NCBI GenBank assembly: GCA_902530985.1
Contig: CACACI010000009.1
Location: 1-45,449 of the forward strand
DNA: 45,449 bases
Direction: 5' to 3'
Source of the DNA: an uncultured Alphaproteobacteria bacterium
Lineage (GTDB): Bacteria; Pseudomonadota; Alphaproteobacteria; Methylaequorales; Methylaequoraceae
Position 1 is the stretch's first letter; every line of letters begins with the position of its first letter. The notes below the pieces were generated by a model. That model searched no databases. It saw only the letters and a list, made by a program, of their open reading frames with translations, and was not told the DNA's origin. The translations under genes and the position numbers were made by a program. Positions 34,016 to 43,724 of the stretch are shown here, piece after piece.

Positions 34016-35347
34016 ATGAAAATTATAGAAAAAAAAAATAAAGACGACTTAACAATTGAATGGGATATAACAATACCATCAAAATCAATTAATATTGAGT
34101 TAGAAAAGAAATATAACGAATTGATTAAGAAATTGAATCTTCCAGGGTTTAGGCCTGGTAAAGTCCCTTTAGATATAATAAAAAAAAGATATGGTCAAAA
34201 TGTTGTATCCGAAACTTTGGACAAAATTATAAATGAGTCTTTAACAAAAGCTGTTAAAGAAAAAAAACTTAAACCTTCGGTTCAACCAAAAGTAGATATT
34301 AAAAAATATGAGGAAGGGAAAGATCTTGAGTTTACTTCAAACTTCCAAATAATGCCGGAAATTCCTGACATTGATCTTAAGGATTTAACATTGGAAAAAT
34401 CTAAACTAAACATAACCAATAGTGATATTGATAATTCACTAAAGCAAATTGCAGAAAAACATGAAAGATTTATTCCATTAAAATCAAAAAGGAAATCAAA
34501 ATCTGGTGATTTAATTTTATTTGATTATGAAGGTATGATAAATAATAAATCATTTGAGGGGAGTTCTGGTAAGGATGAGACTGTAGTTTTGGGTTCTAAT
34601 AAATATATTCCCGGCTATGAGGATCAGATGACAGACTTAAGTATAGGAGAAAATAAGAAAATTGACGTAGTTTTTCCTGATGATTACAGGTTAAAAAAAG
34701 TTGCAAGTAAAAAAGCTGTTTTTAAACTTGAGATTAAAGATATACAAGAAAGAGTAAAAAACATTCCAATTGATGATAAGTTAGCTGAAGAAGTTGGAGA
34801 AAAAAACTTATCTCAATTAAGGCAGAAAATAGAGGAAAGAATGAAAAAAGATTTTGAAAGTCTTTCAGGATTAAAAATGAGAAGAGAGGCCACAGAGTTA
34901 ATGTTGAAAAAGATTCAGTTTTCTATTCCATCGAAGATGATTGAAGAAGAGCTAGATTTTTTAAAAAAACAAAACTCTAAAGATAAGAAAAAAGAATCAG
35001 AAATAAAAGAATTAGCTAATAAACGAGTTAAATTGGGTCTTATAATTAATTCTATATCTGAAAAAAATAACATTCTTGTCGAAGATTCTGATTTAACACA
35101 AGCGGTAGTTAGTGAGGCTAGTAAATATCCAGGTCAAGAAAAACAGGTTGTTGAATTTTATAAAAATAATCCAAACCTAATGAATAATCTAAGAGGAGTT
35201 GCTTTGGAGGAAAAAGTCATGAAATTTGTTGTAAATAGTTGTAACAAGAAAGATAATACTTGTACTATTGATGAGCTTTTTAAATCCGACTTTTTGCAAA
35301 GTGAAAAGCAATTAGTTGAAAATAAAAAAAAGGAGAGTAAAAAATGA
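34016..35347 (+). CDS. tig: Trigger factor
   Basis: A ribosome-bound chaperone and peptidyl-prolyl isomerase, 443 residues from the ATG at 34016. The ribosome-docking signature is PGFRPGKVP (43-51). The FKBP-like domain contains [19 protein letters not shown] and [16 protein letters not shown], and the C-terminal helical arms follow with a lysine-rich tail. A longer in-frame start exists inside the tRNA gene and is rejected. Only five bases separate it from the tRNA CCA, so tRNA processing would release an almost leaderless tig mRNA. The stop overlaps the clpP start by four bases. Confidence 0.95.
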   Translation: MKIIEKKNKDDLTIEWDITIPSKSINIELEKKYNELIKKLNLPGFRPGKVPLDIIKKRYGQNVVSETLDKIINESLTKAVKEKKLKPSVQPKVDIKKYEEGKDLEFTSNFQIMPEIPDIDLKDLTLEKSKLNITNSDIDNSLKQIAEKHERFIPLKSKRKSKSGDLILFDYEGMINNKSFEGSSGKDETVVLGSNKYIPGYEDQMTDLSIGENKKIDVVFPDDYRLKKVASKKAVFKLEIKDIQERVKNIPIDDKLAEEVGEKNLSQLRQKIEERMKKDFESLSGLKMRREATELMLKKIQFSIPSKMIEEELDFLKKQNSKDKKKESEIKELANKRVKLGLIINSISEKNNILVEDSDLTQAVVSEASKYPGQEKQVVEFYKNNPNLMNNLRGVALEEKVMKFVVNSCNKKDNTCTIDELFKSDFLQSEKQLVENKKKESKK

Positions 35348-35946
35348 GTTCTTTAATTCCAATGGTTGTCGAACAAACAAATAGAGGTGAAAGATCTTAT
35401 GATATCTTTTCACGGTTACTAAAAGAAAGAATTATTTTCCTCACTGGTGAGGTTAATGATGCTGTTTCTAGTGTTATTTGTGCACAATTCTTATTTTTAG
35501 AGTCAGAGGATCCAAAAAAAGATATTTTTTTGTATGTTAATTCACCTGGTGGAGCTGTTTCTTCTGGTTTAGCAATTTATGATACAATGCAGTACATAAG
35601 ACCAGATGTTTCAACAGTTTGCATAGGACAAGCTGCAAGTATGGGATCACTTCTATTGACTGCAGGAAAAAAGGGTAAAAGGTATTGTTTGCCGCATTCA
35701 AGAGTAATGACTCATCAACCTTCTGGAGGTGTTCAGGGTCAAGCTTCTGATATTGAGATACATGCAAAAGAAATAATAAATTTGAAAAAGAGCTTAAATA
35801 AAATTTATGAAATCCACACAGGACAATCATTAAACGTTATAGAGAAGATGATGGATAGAGATCACTTTATGAATGCAGATGAAGCAAAAAAGTTTGGCAT
35901 TGTTGATAAAGTAGTATCAGAAAGACCAGACATAAAAAAACAATAA
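35344..35946 (+). CDS. clpP: ATP-dependent Clp protease proteolytic subunit
   Basis: A 200-residue serine protease subunit. The catalytic triad is Ser99 in GQAASMGS, His124 in MTHQPSGG and Asp near 173 in [12 protein letters not shown]. The N-terminal propeptide-like start [20 protein letters not shown] is typical of alphaproteobacterial ClpP. It forms tetradecamers that degrade proteins fed by ClpX, whose gene follows after 62 bases. It is translationally coupled to tig. Confidence 0.97.
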   Translation: MSSLIPMVVEQTNRGERSYDIFSRLLKERIIFLTGEVNDAVSSVICAQFLFLESEDPKKDIFLYVNSPGGAVSSGLAIYDTMQYIRPDVSTVCIGQAASMGSLLLTAGKKGKRYCLPHSRVMTHQPSGGVQGQASDIEIHAKEIINLKKSLNKIYEIHTGQSLNVIEKMMDRDHFMNADEAKKFGIVDKVVSERPDIKKQ

Positions 35947-35989
35947 ATTTTTAAAATTTGGAATAAAGGTTGCAGTATTACAAATATTT

Positions 35990-36003
35990 TATAATTATAT
36001 AAT
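35990..36003 (+). promoter_or_regulatory. Tandem TATAAT boxes directly before clpX
   Basis: Two perfect TATAAT sequences (35990-35995 and 35998-36003) end 13 and 5 bases before the clpX ATG. Initiation about seven bases after either would give a leader of zero to seven bases. TTGCAG at 35970-35975 may be a poor -35 element with non-standard spacing. No ribosome binding site is present. Confidence 0.45.
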
Positions 36004-36008
36004 AGTTA

Positions 36009-37268
36009 ATGGTTGATTCAAAAAATAATAAAAATACACTTTTCTGCAGTTTTTGTGGAAAAAGTCAACATGAAGTTAGGAAATTAATAGCAGGTCCAAC
36101 AGTGTTCATATGTGATGAATGTGTAGAGCTGTGTATGGATATCATCAGGGAGGAAAATAAAGTTGTTGCTTCTCCTAAATCTGGTCATGTTGAAACACCT
36201 AAAGAATTATATAATCTTCTTAATGATTATGTCGTTGGACAAGATGATGCAAAGAAGATTTTATCGGTAGCTGTACATAATCACTACAAAAGAATTGATA
36301 ATGCTTCAATTAACGCGGATGTTGAGCTTTCAAAATCAAATATTTTATTAGTTGGCCCAACCGGTTCTGGAAAAACTTTAGTTGCTCAAACACTTGCAAA
36401 AATAATTGATGTTCCATTTACAATGGCTGACGCAACTACCCTTACGGAGGCAGGTTATGTTGGTGAAGATGTAGAAAATATAATATTAAAATTATTACAA
36501 GCAGCAGACTATAATGTTGAAAGAGCCCAACGAGGAATAGTTTATATTGATGAAGTGGATAAGATAAGTAGAAAATCAGATAATCCATCAATAACTAGAG
36601 ATGTGTCCGGAGAAGGGGTTCAGCAAGCATTGTTGAAAATTATGGAGGGAACAGTTGCTTCTGTTCCTCCACAAGGAGGTAGAAAACATCCTCAACAAGA
36701 TTTTTTGCAGGTTGATACAACAAACATATTATTTATATGTGGGGGGGCATTTGCGGGAATTGATAAAATTATTTCTAGTAGAGGTGATAAATCAAGTATA
36801 GGTTTTGAGGCAGAGGTTAAAGATAAAACTGAAAAAGAAATAGGCCATATTTTAAAGCAACTAGAAACAGAGGATCTTTTAAAATTTGGTTTAATTCCGG
36901 AGTTTGTTGGTAGGCTCCCTGTAATTGCTACTTTAGATGATTTAGATGAAGATAGTCTGATTGAAATACTTACAAAACCAAAAAATGCTTTAATTAAGCA
37001 ATACCAAAAACTTTTTGCTTTTGAGAATGTTAAATTAGAATTTACAGATGATGCATTAAGTCTAATAGCAAAAAAAGCGATTGAAAGAACTACTGGAGCT
37101 AGAGGGCTGAGATCTATCCTTGAAAATATTTTATTAGATACCATGTATAGTTTACCAGGGATTGAGGGAGTAAATGAGGTTGTTGTTAATTCAGAAGTTA
37201 TTGAAAATAATTCCAAACCACTATACATATATGATAAATCTAACAAGGTAATGAATAAAAAAGCTTGA
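36009..37268 (+). CDS. clpX: ATP-dependent Clp protease ATP-binding subunit ClpX
   Basis: A AAA+ unfoldase of 419 residues. The zinc-binding domain has CSFC (Cys13, 16) and CDEC (Cys35, 38). Walker A is GPTGSGKT near 117-124, Walker [11 protein letters not shown], and the pore and RKH-type loops lie in the usual places ([20 protein letters not shown]). Sensor-2 [10 protein letters not shown] is intact. It recognises tagged substrates and passes them to ClpP. The start ATG lacks a ribosome binding site and is preceded by TATAAT boxes. Its stop overlaps the lon start. Confidence 0.97.
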   Translation: MVDSKNNKNTLFCSFCGKSQHEVRKLIAGPTVFICDECVELCMDIIREENKVVASPKSGHVETPKELYNLLNDYVVGQDDAKKILSVAVHNHYKRIDNASINADVELSKSNILLVGPTGSGKTLVAQTLAKIIDVPFTMADATTLTEAGYVGEDVENIILKLLQAADYNVERAQRGIVYIDEVDKISRKSDNPSITRDVSGEGVQQALLKIMEGTVASVPPQGGRKHPQQDFLQVDTTNILFICGGAFAGIDKIISSRGDKSSIGFEAEVKDKTEKEIGHILKQLETEDLLKFGLIPEFVGRLPVIATLDDLDEDSLIEILTKPKNALIKQYQKLFAFENVKLEFTDDALSLIAKKAIERTTGARGLRSILENILLDTMYSLPGIEGVNEVVVNSEVIENNSKPLYIYDKSNKVMNKKA

Positions 37269-39670
37269 TGACTAATTTTAAAGATCCATTCTGTGTTTTA
37301 CCACTAAGAGACATTGTGGTTTTTCCTAATATGATAGTCCCACTTTTCGTTGGAAGATCAAAATCTATAAAAGCCTTAGATATTGCTGAAAAATACGAGA
37401 AAGAGATTTTTTTAGTAGCCCAAAAGGATGCAAATATAGATGAACCTCAACCTAAAGATATGTACAATTTTGGAACTATTGCATCAATTCTTCAGTTACT
37501 TAGATTACCTGATGGAACTGTAAAAGTATTAGTTGAAGGAATAGAAAGGGCAAAAATATCTCACTTCGCAGATAATAATGAGTTTTTTGAGGCATACATT
37601 GATTCAATTCCAATAGAGGATTATTCCAAAGATAAAGAAATTAGTGCCTTGTCAAGAACAGCAATAAGTCAATTTGAAAATTATGTTAAGTTAAATAGAA
37701 AAGTTCCACCTGAAATATTGGTCAGCCTAAATCAAATAACTGACCTTAGCAAGTTATCGGACACAATTGGTGCTCACTTGGGCAATAAGTTGTCTGAAAA
37801 ACAAAATTTATTAGAGACAGTATCTATAAAAGAAAGATTTACCAAAATAATTGAATTTATGGATGATGAAATTGGAGTTCTTCAAGTTGAAAAAAAAATA
37901 AGAGGCAGAGTAAAAAGACAAATGGATAAGACTCAGAAAGAATATTACTTAAACGAACAAATGAAAGCTATCCAAAAAGAATTAGGAGAGTCCTCAGATG
38001 TCAAAGATGAAATAAGTGAAATTGAAGAGAAAGTAAAAAAAATAAATTTGTCAGATGAAGCTAAAGAAAAAGTCAAATCTGAAATTAAAAAATTAAAACA
38101 AATGGGTCCAATGTCTGCTGAAGCAACAGTGGTAAGAAATTATTTGGACTGGATTATATCATTACCATGGAATGATAATGTTGAAGTTGATATAAACTTA
38201 TCTAAAGCCCAAAAAATACTCGATAAAGATCATTTTGGTCTCAAAAAGGTAAAAGATAGGATAACCGAATATTTAGCTGTTCAATCAAGAGTAAAAAAAC
38301 CAAAAGGTCCTATACTTTGCCTTGTAGGTCCTCCTGGTGTTGGTAAAACTTCACTTGGAAAGTCAATGGCTAAGGCTTTAGGAAGACCTTTTATAAAAGT
38401 ATCACTAGGTGGAATAAGAGATGAGTCTGAAATTAGAGGACACAGAAGAACTTATATTGGTTCTATGCCTGGAAAGATTATACAAAGCTTAAAAAAATCT
38501 AAACACTCCAACCCACTTTTTCTTTTAGACGAGGTAGATAAATTAGGTGCTGACTGGAGAGGTGACCCAGCATCAGCTCTACTTGAAGTATTAGATCCCG
38601 AACAAAATAAGAACTTTAATGATCATTACCTGGAAGTTGATTTTGATCTATCTAATGTAATGTTTGTTACCACAGCTAATACGCTTAATATACCTCAACC
38701 TCTAGCTGATAGAATGGAGATCATCAGAATCTCTGGATATACAGAAAATGAAAAAATGAATATAGCATCTAAATACTTGCTTCCTAAACAATTATCAGAT
38801 AATGGTATTAGAGGAAAAGAAATTAAGATTGCAGACACTGCAATTAAAAGTATTATTCGTTATTACACTCGAGAATCTGGTGTAAGATCTTTAGAAAGAG
38901 AAATTTCAAAAATCATCAGAAAAGCACTGAAGACAATAATAATCAAAAGTAAAAGATCATTGTCAGTTTCCAAAAACAATATAGAAAACTATCTAGGAGT
39001 AAAAAAATTTAAGTATGGTGAGATTGAAAGTAAACCTTTGGTAGGTGTTTCAACTGGTTTGGCTTGGACAGAAGTAGGTGGTGAACTTCTCCAAGTAGAG
39101 GCAGTTATAATGCCTGGTAAAGGAAAAGCAATTTACACGGGAAAACTTGGTGATGTTATGAAGGAATCCGTCCAAGCTGCACAAAGCTTTGTTCATTCTA
39201 ATTCTGCAAAGTTTGGAATATCTCCTAACCTATTTGAAAAACATGATATTCATGTCCATGTGCCAGAAGGGGCAACTCCTAAAGATGGTCCTTCTGCGGG
39301 TATAGCGATGTTTACTGCAATAGTATCAGCTTTTACTGGTGTTTCTGTTAAGAATGATATTGCAATGACTGGAGAAATTACTTTAAGGGGTAGAGTTCTT
39401 CAAATAGGAGGTTTGAAAGAAAAATTATTAGCTGCGGTTAGAGGTGGGATAAAAGAAGTCTTAATACCTAGAGAAAATAAAAAAGATTTAGCTGAAATTG
39501 ATGAAAAAGATATTATTAATTCCATAGAGATACATTTTGTAGAAAATGCAAATGAGATCATAAAAAAAGCATTTACATCAAAAATAATCCCCTACAAACC
39601 TACTAAAGATAAAAAATTAGGTTTACCTGATAAAACTTTGAATCAAAAAGAAAATACTATAAGACATTAA
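37268..39670 (+). CDS. lon: Lon protease (ATP-dependent serine protease La)
   Basis: An 800-residue Lon. The N-terminal substrate domain begins FCVLPLRDIVVFPNMIVPLFVGR. Walker A GPPGVGKTS starts near residue 354, Walker B LFLLDEVDKL follows, and the protease domain has Ser676 in KDGPSAGIAM and a Lys near 719 in GGLKEKLLAA. It degrades misfolded and regulatory proteins in the cytoplasm. The ATG at 37268 shares its A with the clpX stop (TGATG); a TTG three bases earlier is less likely. It completes the tig-clpP-clpX-lon quality-control block. Confidence 0.97.
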   Translation: MTNFKDPFCVLPLRDIVVFPNMIVPLFVGRSKSIKALDIAEKYEKEIFLVAQKDANIDEPQPKDMYNFGTIASILQLLRLPDGTVKVLVEGIERAKISHFADNNEFFEAYIDSIPIEDYSKDKEISALSRTAISQFENYVKLNRKVPPEILVSLNQITDLSKLSDTIGAHLGNKLSEKQNLLETVSIKERFTKIIEFMDDEIGVLQVEKKIRGRVKRQMDKTQKEYYLNEQMKAIQKELGESSDVKDEISEIEEKVKKINLSDEAKEKVKSEIKKLKQMGPMSAEATVVRNYLDWIISLPWNDNVEVDINLSKAQKILDKDHFGLKKVKDRITEYLAVQSRVKKPKGPILCLVGPPGVGKTSLGKSMAKALGRPFIKVSLGGIRDESEIRGHRRTYIGSMPGKIIQSLKKSKHSNPLFLLDEVDKLGADWRGDPASALLEVLDPEQNKNFNDHYLEVDFDLSNVMFVTTANTLNIPQPLADRMEIIRISGYTENEKMNIASKYLLPKQLSDNGIRGKEIKIADTAIKSIIRYYTRESGVRSLEREISKIIRKALKTIIIKSKRSLSVSKNNIENYLGVKKFKYGEIESKPLVGVSTGLAWTEVGGELLQVEAVIMPGKGKAIYTGKLGDVMKESVQAAQSFVHSNSAKFGISPNLFEKHDIHVHVPEGATPKDGPSAGIAMFTAIVSAFTGVSVKNDIAMTGEITLRGRVLQIGGLKEKLLAAVRGGIKEVLIPRENKKDLAEIDEKDIINSIEIHFVENANEIIKKAFTSKIIPYKPTKDKKLGLPDKTLNQKENTIRH

Positions 39671-39678
39671 AAATGTGT

Positions 39679-39706
39679 TTGACTAGCCTGTATGTTAGGG
39701 TAGTAT
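39679..39706 (+). promoter_or_regulatory. Sigma70-type promoter for the HU gene
   Basis: TTGACT (39679-39684), 16 bases, TAGTAT (39701-39706). It lies just after the lon stop codon, so hup can be transcribed apart from the protease block. Confidence 0.5.
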
Positions 39707-39759
39707 TGATACAGCATTTAATTTTATGCTTTTTATAAATTTTCAAAAGGGGGTCTAGA

Positions 39760-40032
39760 GTGAATAAAAATGATCTAGTAAACAAAGTTTCAGACCATAC
39801 TGGTTTAAGCAAAACTGATAGTGCTAAAGCAGTGGATGCTGTTTTTGATACTATAACTTCAGAACTTAAGAGTGGCGGTGATATTAGGTTAGTTGGATTT
39901 GGAACTTTTCTAGTTTCAAAAAGGAAAGCAACTACTGGGAGAAATCCTCAAACCGGTGCTCAGATTCAAATCCCAGCTGCCAATGTGCCTAAGTTCCGAG
40001 CAGGTAAAAGTTTGAAAGAATCGCTCAATTAA
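39760..40032 (+). CDS. hup: HU-family DNA-binding protein
   Basis: A 90-residue nucleoid protein. The N-terminal helices NKNDLVNKVSDHTGLSK, the GDIRLVGFGTF saddle and the DNA-binding arm GRNPQTGAQIQIPA followed by VPKFRAGKSLKE are all canonical. It bends DNA and organises the chromosome. The start is GTG, seven bases after the G-rich ribosome binding site AAAAGGGGG. HU next to lon is the common alphaproteobacterial order. Confidence 0.96.
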   Translation: MNKNDLVNKVSDHTGLSKTDSAKAVDAVFDTITSELKSGGDIRLVGFGTFLVSKRKATTGRNPQTGAQIQIPAANVPKFRAGKSLKESLN

Positions 40033-40039
40033 GAATAAA

Positions 40040-40070
40040 AAATCACATCTTTTTTAAAGAGATGTGATTT
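40040..40070. terminator. Bidirectional terminator between hup and the UDG gene
   Basis: AAATCACATCT (40040-40050) and AGATGTGATTT (40060-40070) form a perfect 11-base stem with a T-rich loop, preceded by a run of A and ended by T. It serves the convergent genes in both directions and covers two bases of the UDG stop codon. Confidence 0.8.
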
Positions 40071-40731
40071 ACACCTTCTTTAATTCATTTAAAACCTTAA
40101 GCATCATACCTTCGTTAATTCTTCCAGTGTTAACATTTCGAGGGCTGGGATGGTAACATGCATAAAGTCTCAATTTTTTGTTTAGTTGGTATGAATCGCC
40201 ATGTATAAATTTATTTTCTGATCTTTTCAATTGAAATAGATCTAGACAGGCATCAAAGGCAATTCTTCCTAATGCCAACAAAATCTTTGCATTAGTTAAG
40301 CTTTTGAATTCTTCTGTTAAGAAAGAAAAGCAATTTTTTAATTCTGCGGCCTTAGGTTTATCATTTGGTGGAACACACTTTAATACTGGTGTCATATAAA
40401 CATTTCTTAGAACTAATCCATCCTCTAAATGATCTGAGTTTGGTTGATTAGCTAATTTTGCTTTGTACATGCATTTAATTAGAAATTCAGCAGATTTGTC
40501 TCCTGTAAAAACTCTTCCAGTTCTATTTCCTCCATGAGCAGCAGGAGCCAGTCCCAGAATAATAATACTAGCTCTTTTATCTCCATAACCTACAACTGGT
40601 TTACCCCAGTATTCTTCATTAATAAATCTTTTAGTTTTTTGGTATGCGATTTTTTCTCGAAATGCCACCAGCCGCTTACACTGGAAGCAGTTTGTTATTT
40701 TTTTATTAAGTATTTTAATTCTATTAGTCAT
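40069..40731 (-). CDS. Family 5 uracil-DNA glycosylase (UdgB type)
   Basis: A 220-residue DNA-repair enzyme removing uracil and some deaminated purines. The catalytic-loop motif GLAPAAHGGNRTGRVFTGD (UDGb has GLAPAAHG without an acidic residue) and the second motif CYHPSPRNVNTGR are diagnostic of family 5. Cysteines in NCFQCKRL, LKCVPP and LKNCFS supply a [4Fe-4S] cluster. The gene is monocistronic and convergent with hup. Confidence 0.9.
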   Translation of the reverse strand: MTNRIKILNKKITNCFQCKRLVAFREKIAYQKTKRFINEEYWGKPVVGYGDKRASIIILGLAPAAHGGNRTGRVFTGDKSAEFLIKCMYKAKLANQPNSDHLEDGLVLRNVYMTPVLKCVPPNDKPKAAELKNCFSFLTEEFKSLTNAKILLALGRIAFDACLDLFQLKRSENKFIHGDSYQLNKKLRLYACYHPSPRNVNTGRINEGMMLKVLNELKKV

Positions 40732-40830
40732 TCATAATTGGAATTAATTTATTTTGATTATTAATATTCACAGATTAAAAATTAATTGTTTTAAAATAAA
40801 CTAAAATAAATTATAAACAAGTTTGATTAT

Positions 40831-40906
40831 GGGCGGTTAGCTCAGCTGGGAGAGCGCCACGTTTACACCGTGGATGTCGGGAGTTCGATCCTCTCACCGC
40901 CCACCA
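40831..40906 (+). tRNA. tRNA-Val (TAC anticodon)
   Basis: Acceptor GGGCGGT pairs with ACCGCCC, followed by ACCA. D arm, T arm (GGGAGTTCGATCCTC) and anticodon stem CCACG/CGTGG around TTTACAC are complete. The CCA is encoded. Confidence 0.98.
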
Positions 40907-40910
40907 GTCT

Positions 40911-40987
40911 GGGGGTGTAGTTCAGTTGGTTAGAACGCCTGCCTGTCACGCAGGAGGCCGCGGGTTCGAGTCCCGTCACTCCCGCCA
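40911..40987 (+). tRNA. tRNA-Asp (GTC anticodon)
   Basis: Acceptor GGGGGTG pairs with CACTCCC (one G-T pair), discriminator G, then CCA. The anticodon arm CCTGC/GCAGG holds CTGTCAC, giving GTC. It lies four bases after tRNA-Val, surely in one transcript. Confidence 0.98.
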
Positions 40988-41036
40988 CCCATTTTCTTTA
41001 TCTTTAAAATTTTATTTATTCATTAAATATAAAATG

Positions 41037-41042
41037 TATAAT
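41037..41042 (+). promoter_or_regulatory. TATAAT box eight bases before a start codon
   Basis: A perfect -10 element followed by eight bases and the ATG at 41051, with no ribosome binding site between. It predicts a nearly leaderless transcript for the secreted protein gene. Confidence 0.4.
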
Positions 41043-41050
41043 CAGCCTTA

Positions 41051-42199
41051 ATGAATAAATTTAGTGTTTTAATACTTTTTGTTTTTCTTTTTTTTCTGAA
41101 TAAATCATTTGCTCAGGAAACTGAAGAGAAATCTGATGATGACAAAATTGATTTTGCAATTCCTGGATCACCCGAAGAAACAGAAGGTTCAGATGATTTT
41201 TGTGAAGTTTCTCAACATTCAGAATTGCTCAATCTTCTTAATTTTAAGCTTAAAAAGTTTAACCCAGTTCCCGAAGATCGAAGAGGTGGTGAGGTAAGGG
41301 GCGGTGGAAATTCGCTTACTGCAGATGAAGTGACAACAAATTCTATCAGGTTTTATGCTGAACAGTTAAAAGATGTAAAACCAGTTAAAATAAGAATAGA
41401 AACATTTACTTCTTTGGGAAAAGGACCTATTACTTCATTGATTGATAGATCTTCAAAGGTTTTTTTAAAACATCCAACTGAATGCAAGTTTTTTCAACTA
41501 TATGGTGATCAAATAATTGGTTCTTATGCAATGTCATTTGATAATATTTTGAGACTTTATGCAAACGCAGTAAATAAGAATAATCAAATTGCTCAAGATT
41601 TTATAAGGACTCAATTGGTTCCCGCCCCAATGTCATTAGATGAGGCTATTAGGTCATTATATGATGATTATGGATATCAACAAAATATAATTGAATCTTT
41701 ATTACCTGAGGATGTTAAAAATCTTTTTTTTGGCGAAAATTCATTAGTTAGTATTGCAGATGTAGCTGAATCAAAACTTCTAGCTTTTTCACTTCTTGGA
41801 GGGAAAGTTGATCAATTTCAAACCTATGAAATATTTATAGTTGCACCAAAATCTAAAAAAGGCCTATTAGGTAGTAATGAAACTATAGTGATATCAGGAA
41901 GTGGAAAGATTTATGAAGTTCCATTATTAAATATTCCTCTAGCTCTCAATGTTATGAGATCTTTAGGCTTTAATGCCAAAATAATCCTAATTACTCATCT
42001 TTATATAGGAGATGATGCCTTTTGTCGTGTAGGTGATGGAGGGTCTTGGTATCATTACAAAGGAAAGGTAAAGAAAGCTGGATGTGACTTTCTATCTAAT
42101 GCCATTATGGCAATAAAAAATAATACTCTTAACTTAAGTGATGATTATGGCACATACAAGCATAGTATTGATAAAGTAAATAACATTTTAAATAATTAA
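41051..42199 (+). CDS. Secreted protein of unknown function, 382 aa
   Basis: I do not recognise the family. A signal peptide (SVLILFVFLFFLNKSFAQ) is followed by a Glu/Asp-rich linker and a mixed alpha/beta domain. GGEVRGGGNSLTADEVTTNS (residues ~78-97) reads as a flexible glycine loop. The C-terminal half has IFIVAPKSKKGLLGSNETIVISG, LLNIPLALNVMRSLGFNAKI and GDGGSWYHYKGKVKKAGCDF, and three cysteines are spread through the mature part. It should be periplasmic. It sits between the tRNA pair and nuoA, apparently with its own promoter. Confidence 0.6.
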   Translation: MNKFSVLILFVFLFFLNKSFAQETEEKSDDDKIDFAIPGSPEETEGSDDFCEVSQHSELLNLLNFKLKKFNPVPEDRRGGEVRGGGNSLTADEVTTNSIRFYAEQLKDVKPVKIRIETFTSLGKGPITSLIDRSSKVFLKHPTECKFFQLYGDQIIGSYAMSFDNILRLYANAVNKNNQIAQDFIRTQLVPAPMSLDEAIRSLYDDYGYQQNIIESLLPEDVKNLFFGENSLVSIADVAESKLLAFSLLGGKVDQFQTYEIFIVAPKSKKGLLGSNETIVISGSGKIYEVPLLNIPLALNVMRSLGFNAKIILITHLYIGDDAFCRVGDGGSWYHYKGKVKKAGCDFLSNAIMAIKNNTLNLSDDYGTYKHSIDKVNNILNN

Positions 42200-42224
42200 C
42201 TGTAAAAAACTTTTATTATTATTA

Positions 42225-42230
42225 TATAAT
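42225..42230 (+). promoter_or_regulatory. TATAAT box directly before nuoA
   Basis: The box ends eight bases before the ATG at 42239 and 14 before the ATG at 42245. Transcription from it would give a leader of about two or eight bases for the whole nuo operon. The -35 region is weak. Confidence 0.45.
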
Positions 42231-42238
42231 AGAAAAGT

Positions 42239-42598
42239 ATGATTATGATAGAATATGTGCCAATACTAATTTTTCTATTACTGGCTTTTGGTATTTCAAT
42301 TGGAGCAATATTTTTCTCTCTTATTGTTGGCCAAAGAAACGCGTATCCTGAAAAAAACTCAACTTATGAGTGCGGTTTTGAGCCTTTCGACGACTCGAGA
42401 ACTCGTTTTCAAGTGAAGTTCTACCTTGTTGCAATATTATTCATAATTTTTGATTTGGAAATAATTTTTTTATTTCCTTGGGCGCTAGCCTTTAATGAGA
42501 TTGGTTTGTTAGGTTATATATCCATGATGATTTTTCTTCTTGTTTTAACAATTGGATTTATTTATGAATGGATGAAAGGAGCATTAGATTGGAATTAA
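42239..42598 (+). CDS. nuoA: NADH-quinone oxidoreductase subunit A
   Basis: A 119-residue membrane subunit of respiratory complex I, with three helices. The conserved loop [31 protein letters not shown]-type segment is intact ([12 protein letters not shown]), including the Cys that moves with catalysis. First gene of the nuo operon. ATG at 42239 or 42245 are both possible; neither has a ribosome binding site. The 3' end overlaps nuoB by ten bases or more. Confidence 0.95.
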   Translation: MIMIEYVPILIFLLLAFGISIGAIFFSLIVGQRNAYPEKNSTYECGFEPFDDSRTRFQVKFYLVAILFIIFDLEIIFLFPWALAFNEIGLLGYISMMIFLLVLTIGFIYEWMKGALDWN

Positions 42599-43101
42599 AA
42601 AAGATTGATGCTAAAAATTTTGACGATTTAAATAACCAAGTTAGTTCAAATGGTTTTTTAATAACGAAAGTTAAAGATCTAATTAATTGGGCACGTTCAG
42701 GTTCTTTATGGCCCATGAGTTTTGGTCTTGCTTGTTGTGCTGTTGAAATGATGCAATCTGCTGCAAGTAGATACGATTTTGATAGATTTGGTATAGTGTT
42801 TAGACCAAGCCCCAGACAGTCAGATGTAATGATTGTTGCAGGAACTTTGACAAATAAGATGGCTCCAGCACTAAGAAAAGTTTATGATCAAATGCCTGAA
42901 CCAAGGTGGGTTATTTCTATGGGAAGTTGTGCAAATGGAGGTGGTTATTACCATTATTCATATTCTGTTGTAAGAGGTTGTGATAAAATCGTTCCTGTAG
43001 ATATTTATGTACCTGGTTGTCCTCCAACAGCTGAGGCTTTGTTATATGGAATACTTCAACTCCAGAAAAAGATAATGAGAGATAATAAGATTTTCAGATA
43101 A
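42589..43101 (+). CDS. nuoB: NADH-quinone oxidoreductase subunit B
   Basis: A 170-residue subunit carrying cluster N2, the last iron-sulfur centre before quinone. Ligands appear as LACCAVEMM (tandem Cys), [10 protein letters not shown] and YVPGCPP. A TTG at 42589 lies seven bases after AAAGGAG (42575-42581) and is my preferred start; an upstream ATG at 42568 would add seven residues but has no ribosome binding site. It overlaps nuoA and ends one base into nuoC. Confidence 0.95.
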   Translation: MELKKIDAKNFDDLNNQVSSNGFLITKVKDLINWARSGSLWPMSFGLACCAVEMMQSAASRYDFDRFGIVFRPSPRQSDVMIVAGTLTNKMAPALRKVYDQMPEPRWVISMGSCANGGGYYHYSYSVVRGCDKIVPVDIYVPGCPPTAEALLYGILQLQKKIMRDNKIFR

Positions 43102-43724
43102 TGAGTAAAGCAGATAATATATATGTAAAAGAGATATTTGATCTCATTAAAACCTTACTCAATTTTTGTAAGTTTGAATTGTTTATTGAAAAAAATGAAA
43201 TAAGTCTTAATTGCTCAAGTAAAGATTTATCAAAAATTCTGTTATTTTTTAAAGATAACCCTTCCTTAAGTATGGAATGTCTTATTGATATAACTGCTGT
43301 TGATTATCCTGAAAAGGTAGATAGATTTCTTGTGGTCTATAATCTTTTGAGTATTTCAAAAAATTTTCGTTTGAAGATTAAAGTAAAATTGCCAGAGAAT
43401 GAGGCTATTCCAACGGTGAATGAGATATTTTCATGTGCTAGCTGGTATGAAAGAGAGATATGGGATCTATTTGGGATAAGGTTTACGGGGCATCAAGATC
43501 TGAGAAGAATTCTTACTGATTATGATTTTCAAGGGCATCCCCTCAGGAAAGATTATCCCCTCACTGGCTTTACTCAAGTTAGGTATGATAATGAATTAAG
43601 TAGAATCGTGGTAGAACCTGTTAAATTAGATCAAGAATATAGAAATTTTGATAATTTGAGTCCTTGGGAAGGAATGGGTGAATATCTCCCAGGAGATGAA
43701 AAATCAAACCTTAAGAATGACTAA
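43101..43724 (+). CDS. nuoC: NADH-quinone oxidoreductase subunit C
   Basis: A 207-residue hydrophilic subunit (30 kDa type), separate from NuoD as in Alphaproteobacteria. Signature: [19 protein letters not shown], then [20 protein letters not shown] and [12 protein letters not shown]. It sits near the quinone module. The start codon overlaps the nuoB stop (TAATG). Confidence 0.95.
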   Translation: MSKADNIYVKEIFDLIKTLLNFCKFELFIEKNEISLNCSSKDLSKILLFFKDNPSLSMECLIDITAVDYPEKVDRFLVVYNLLSISKNFRLKIKVKLPENEAIPTVNEIFSCASWYEREIWDLFGIRFTGHQDLRRILTDYDFQGHPLRKDYPLTGFTQVRYDNELSRIVVEPVKLDQEYRNFDNLSPWEGMGEYLPGDEKSNLKND

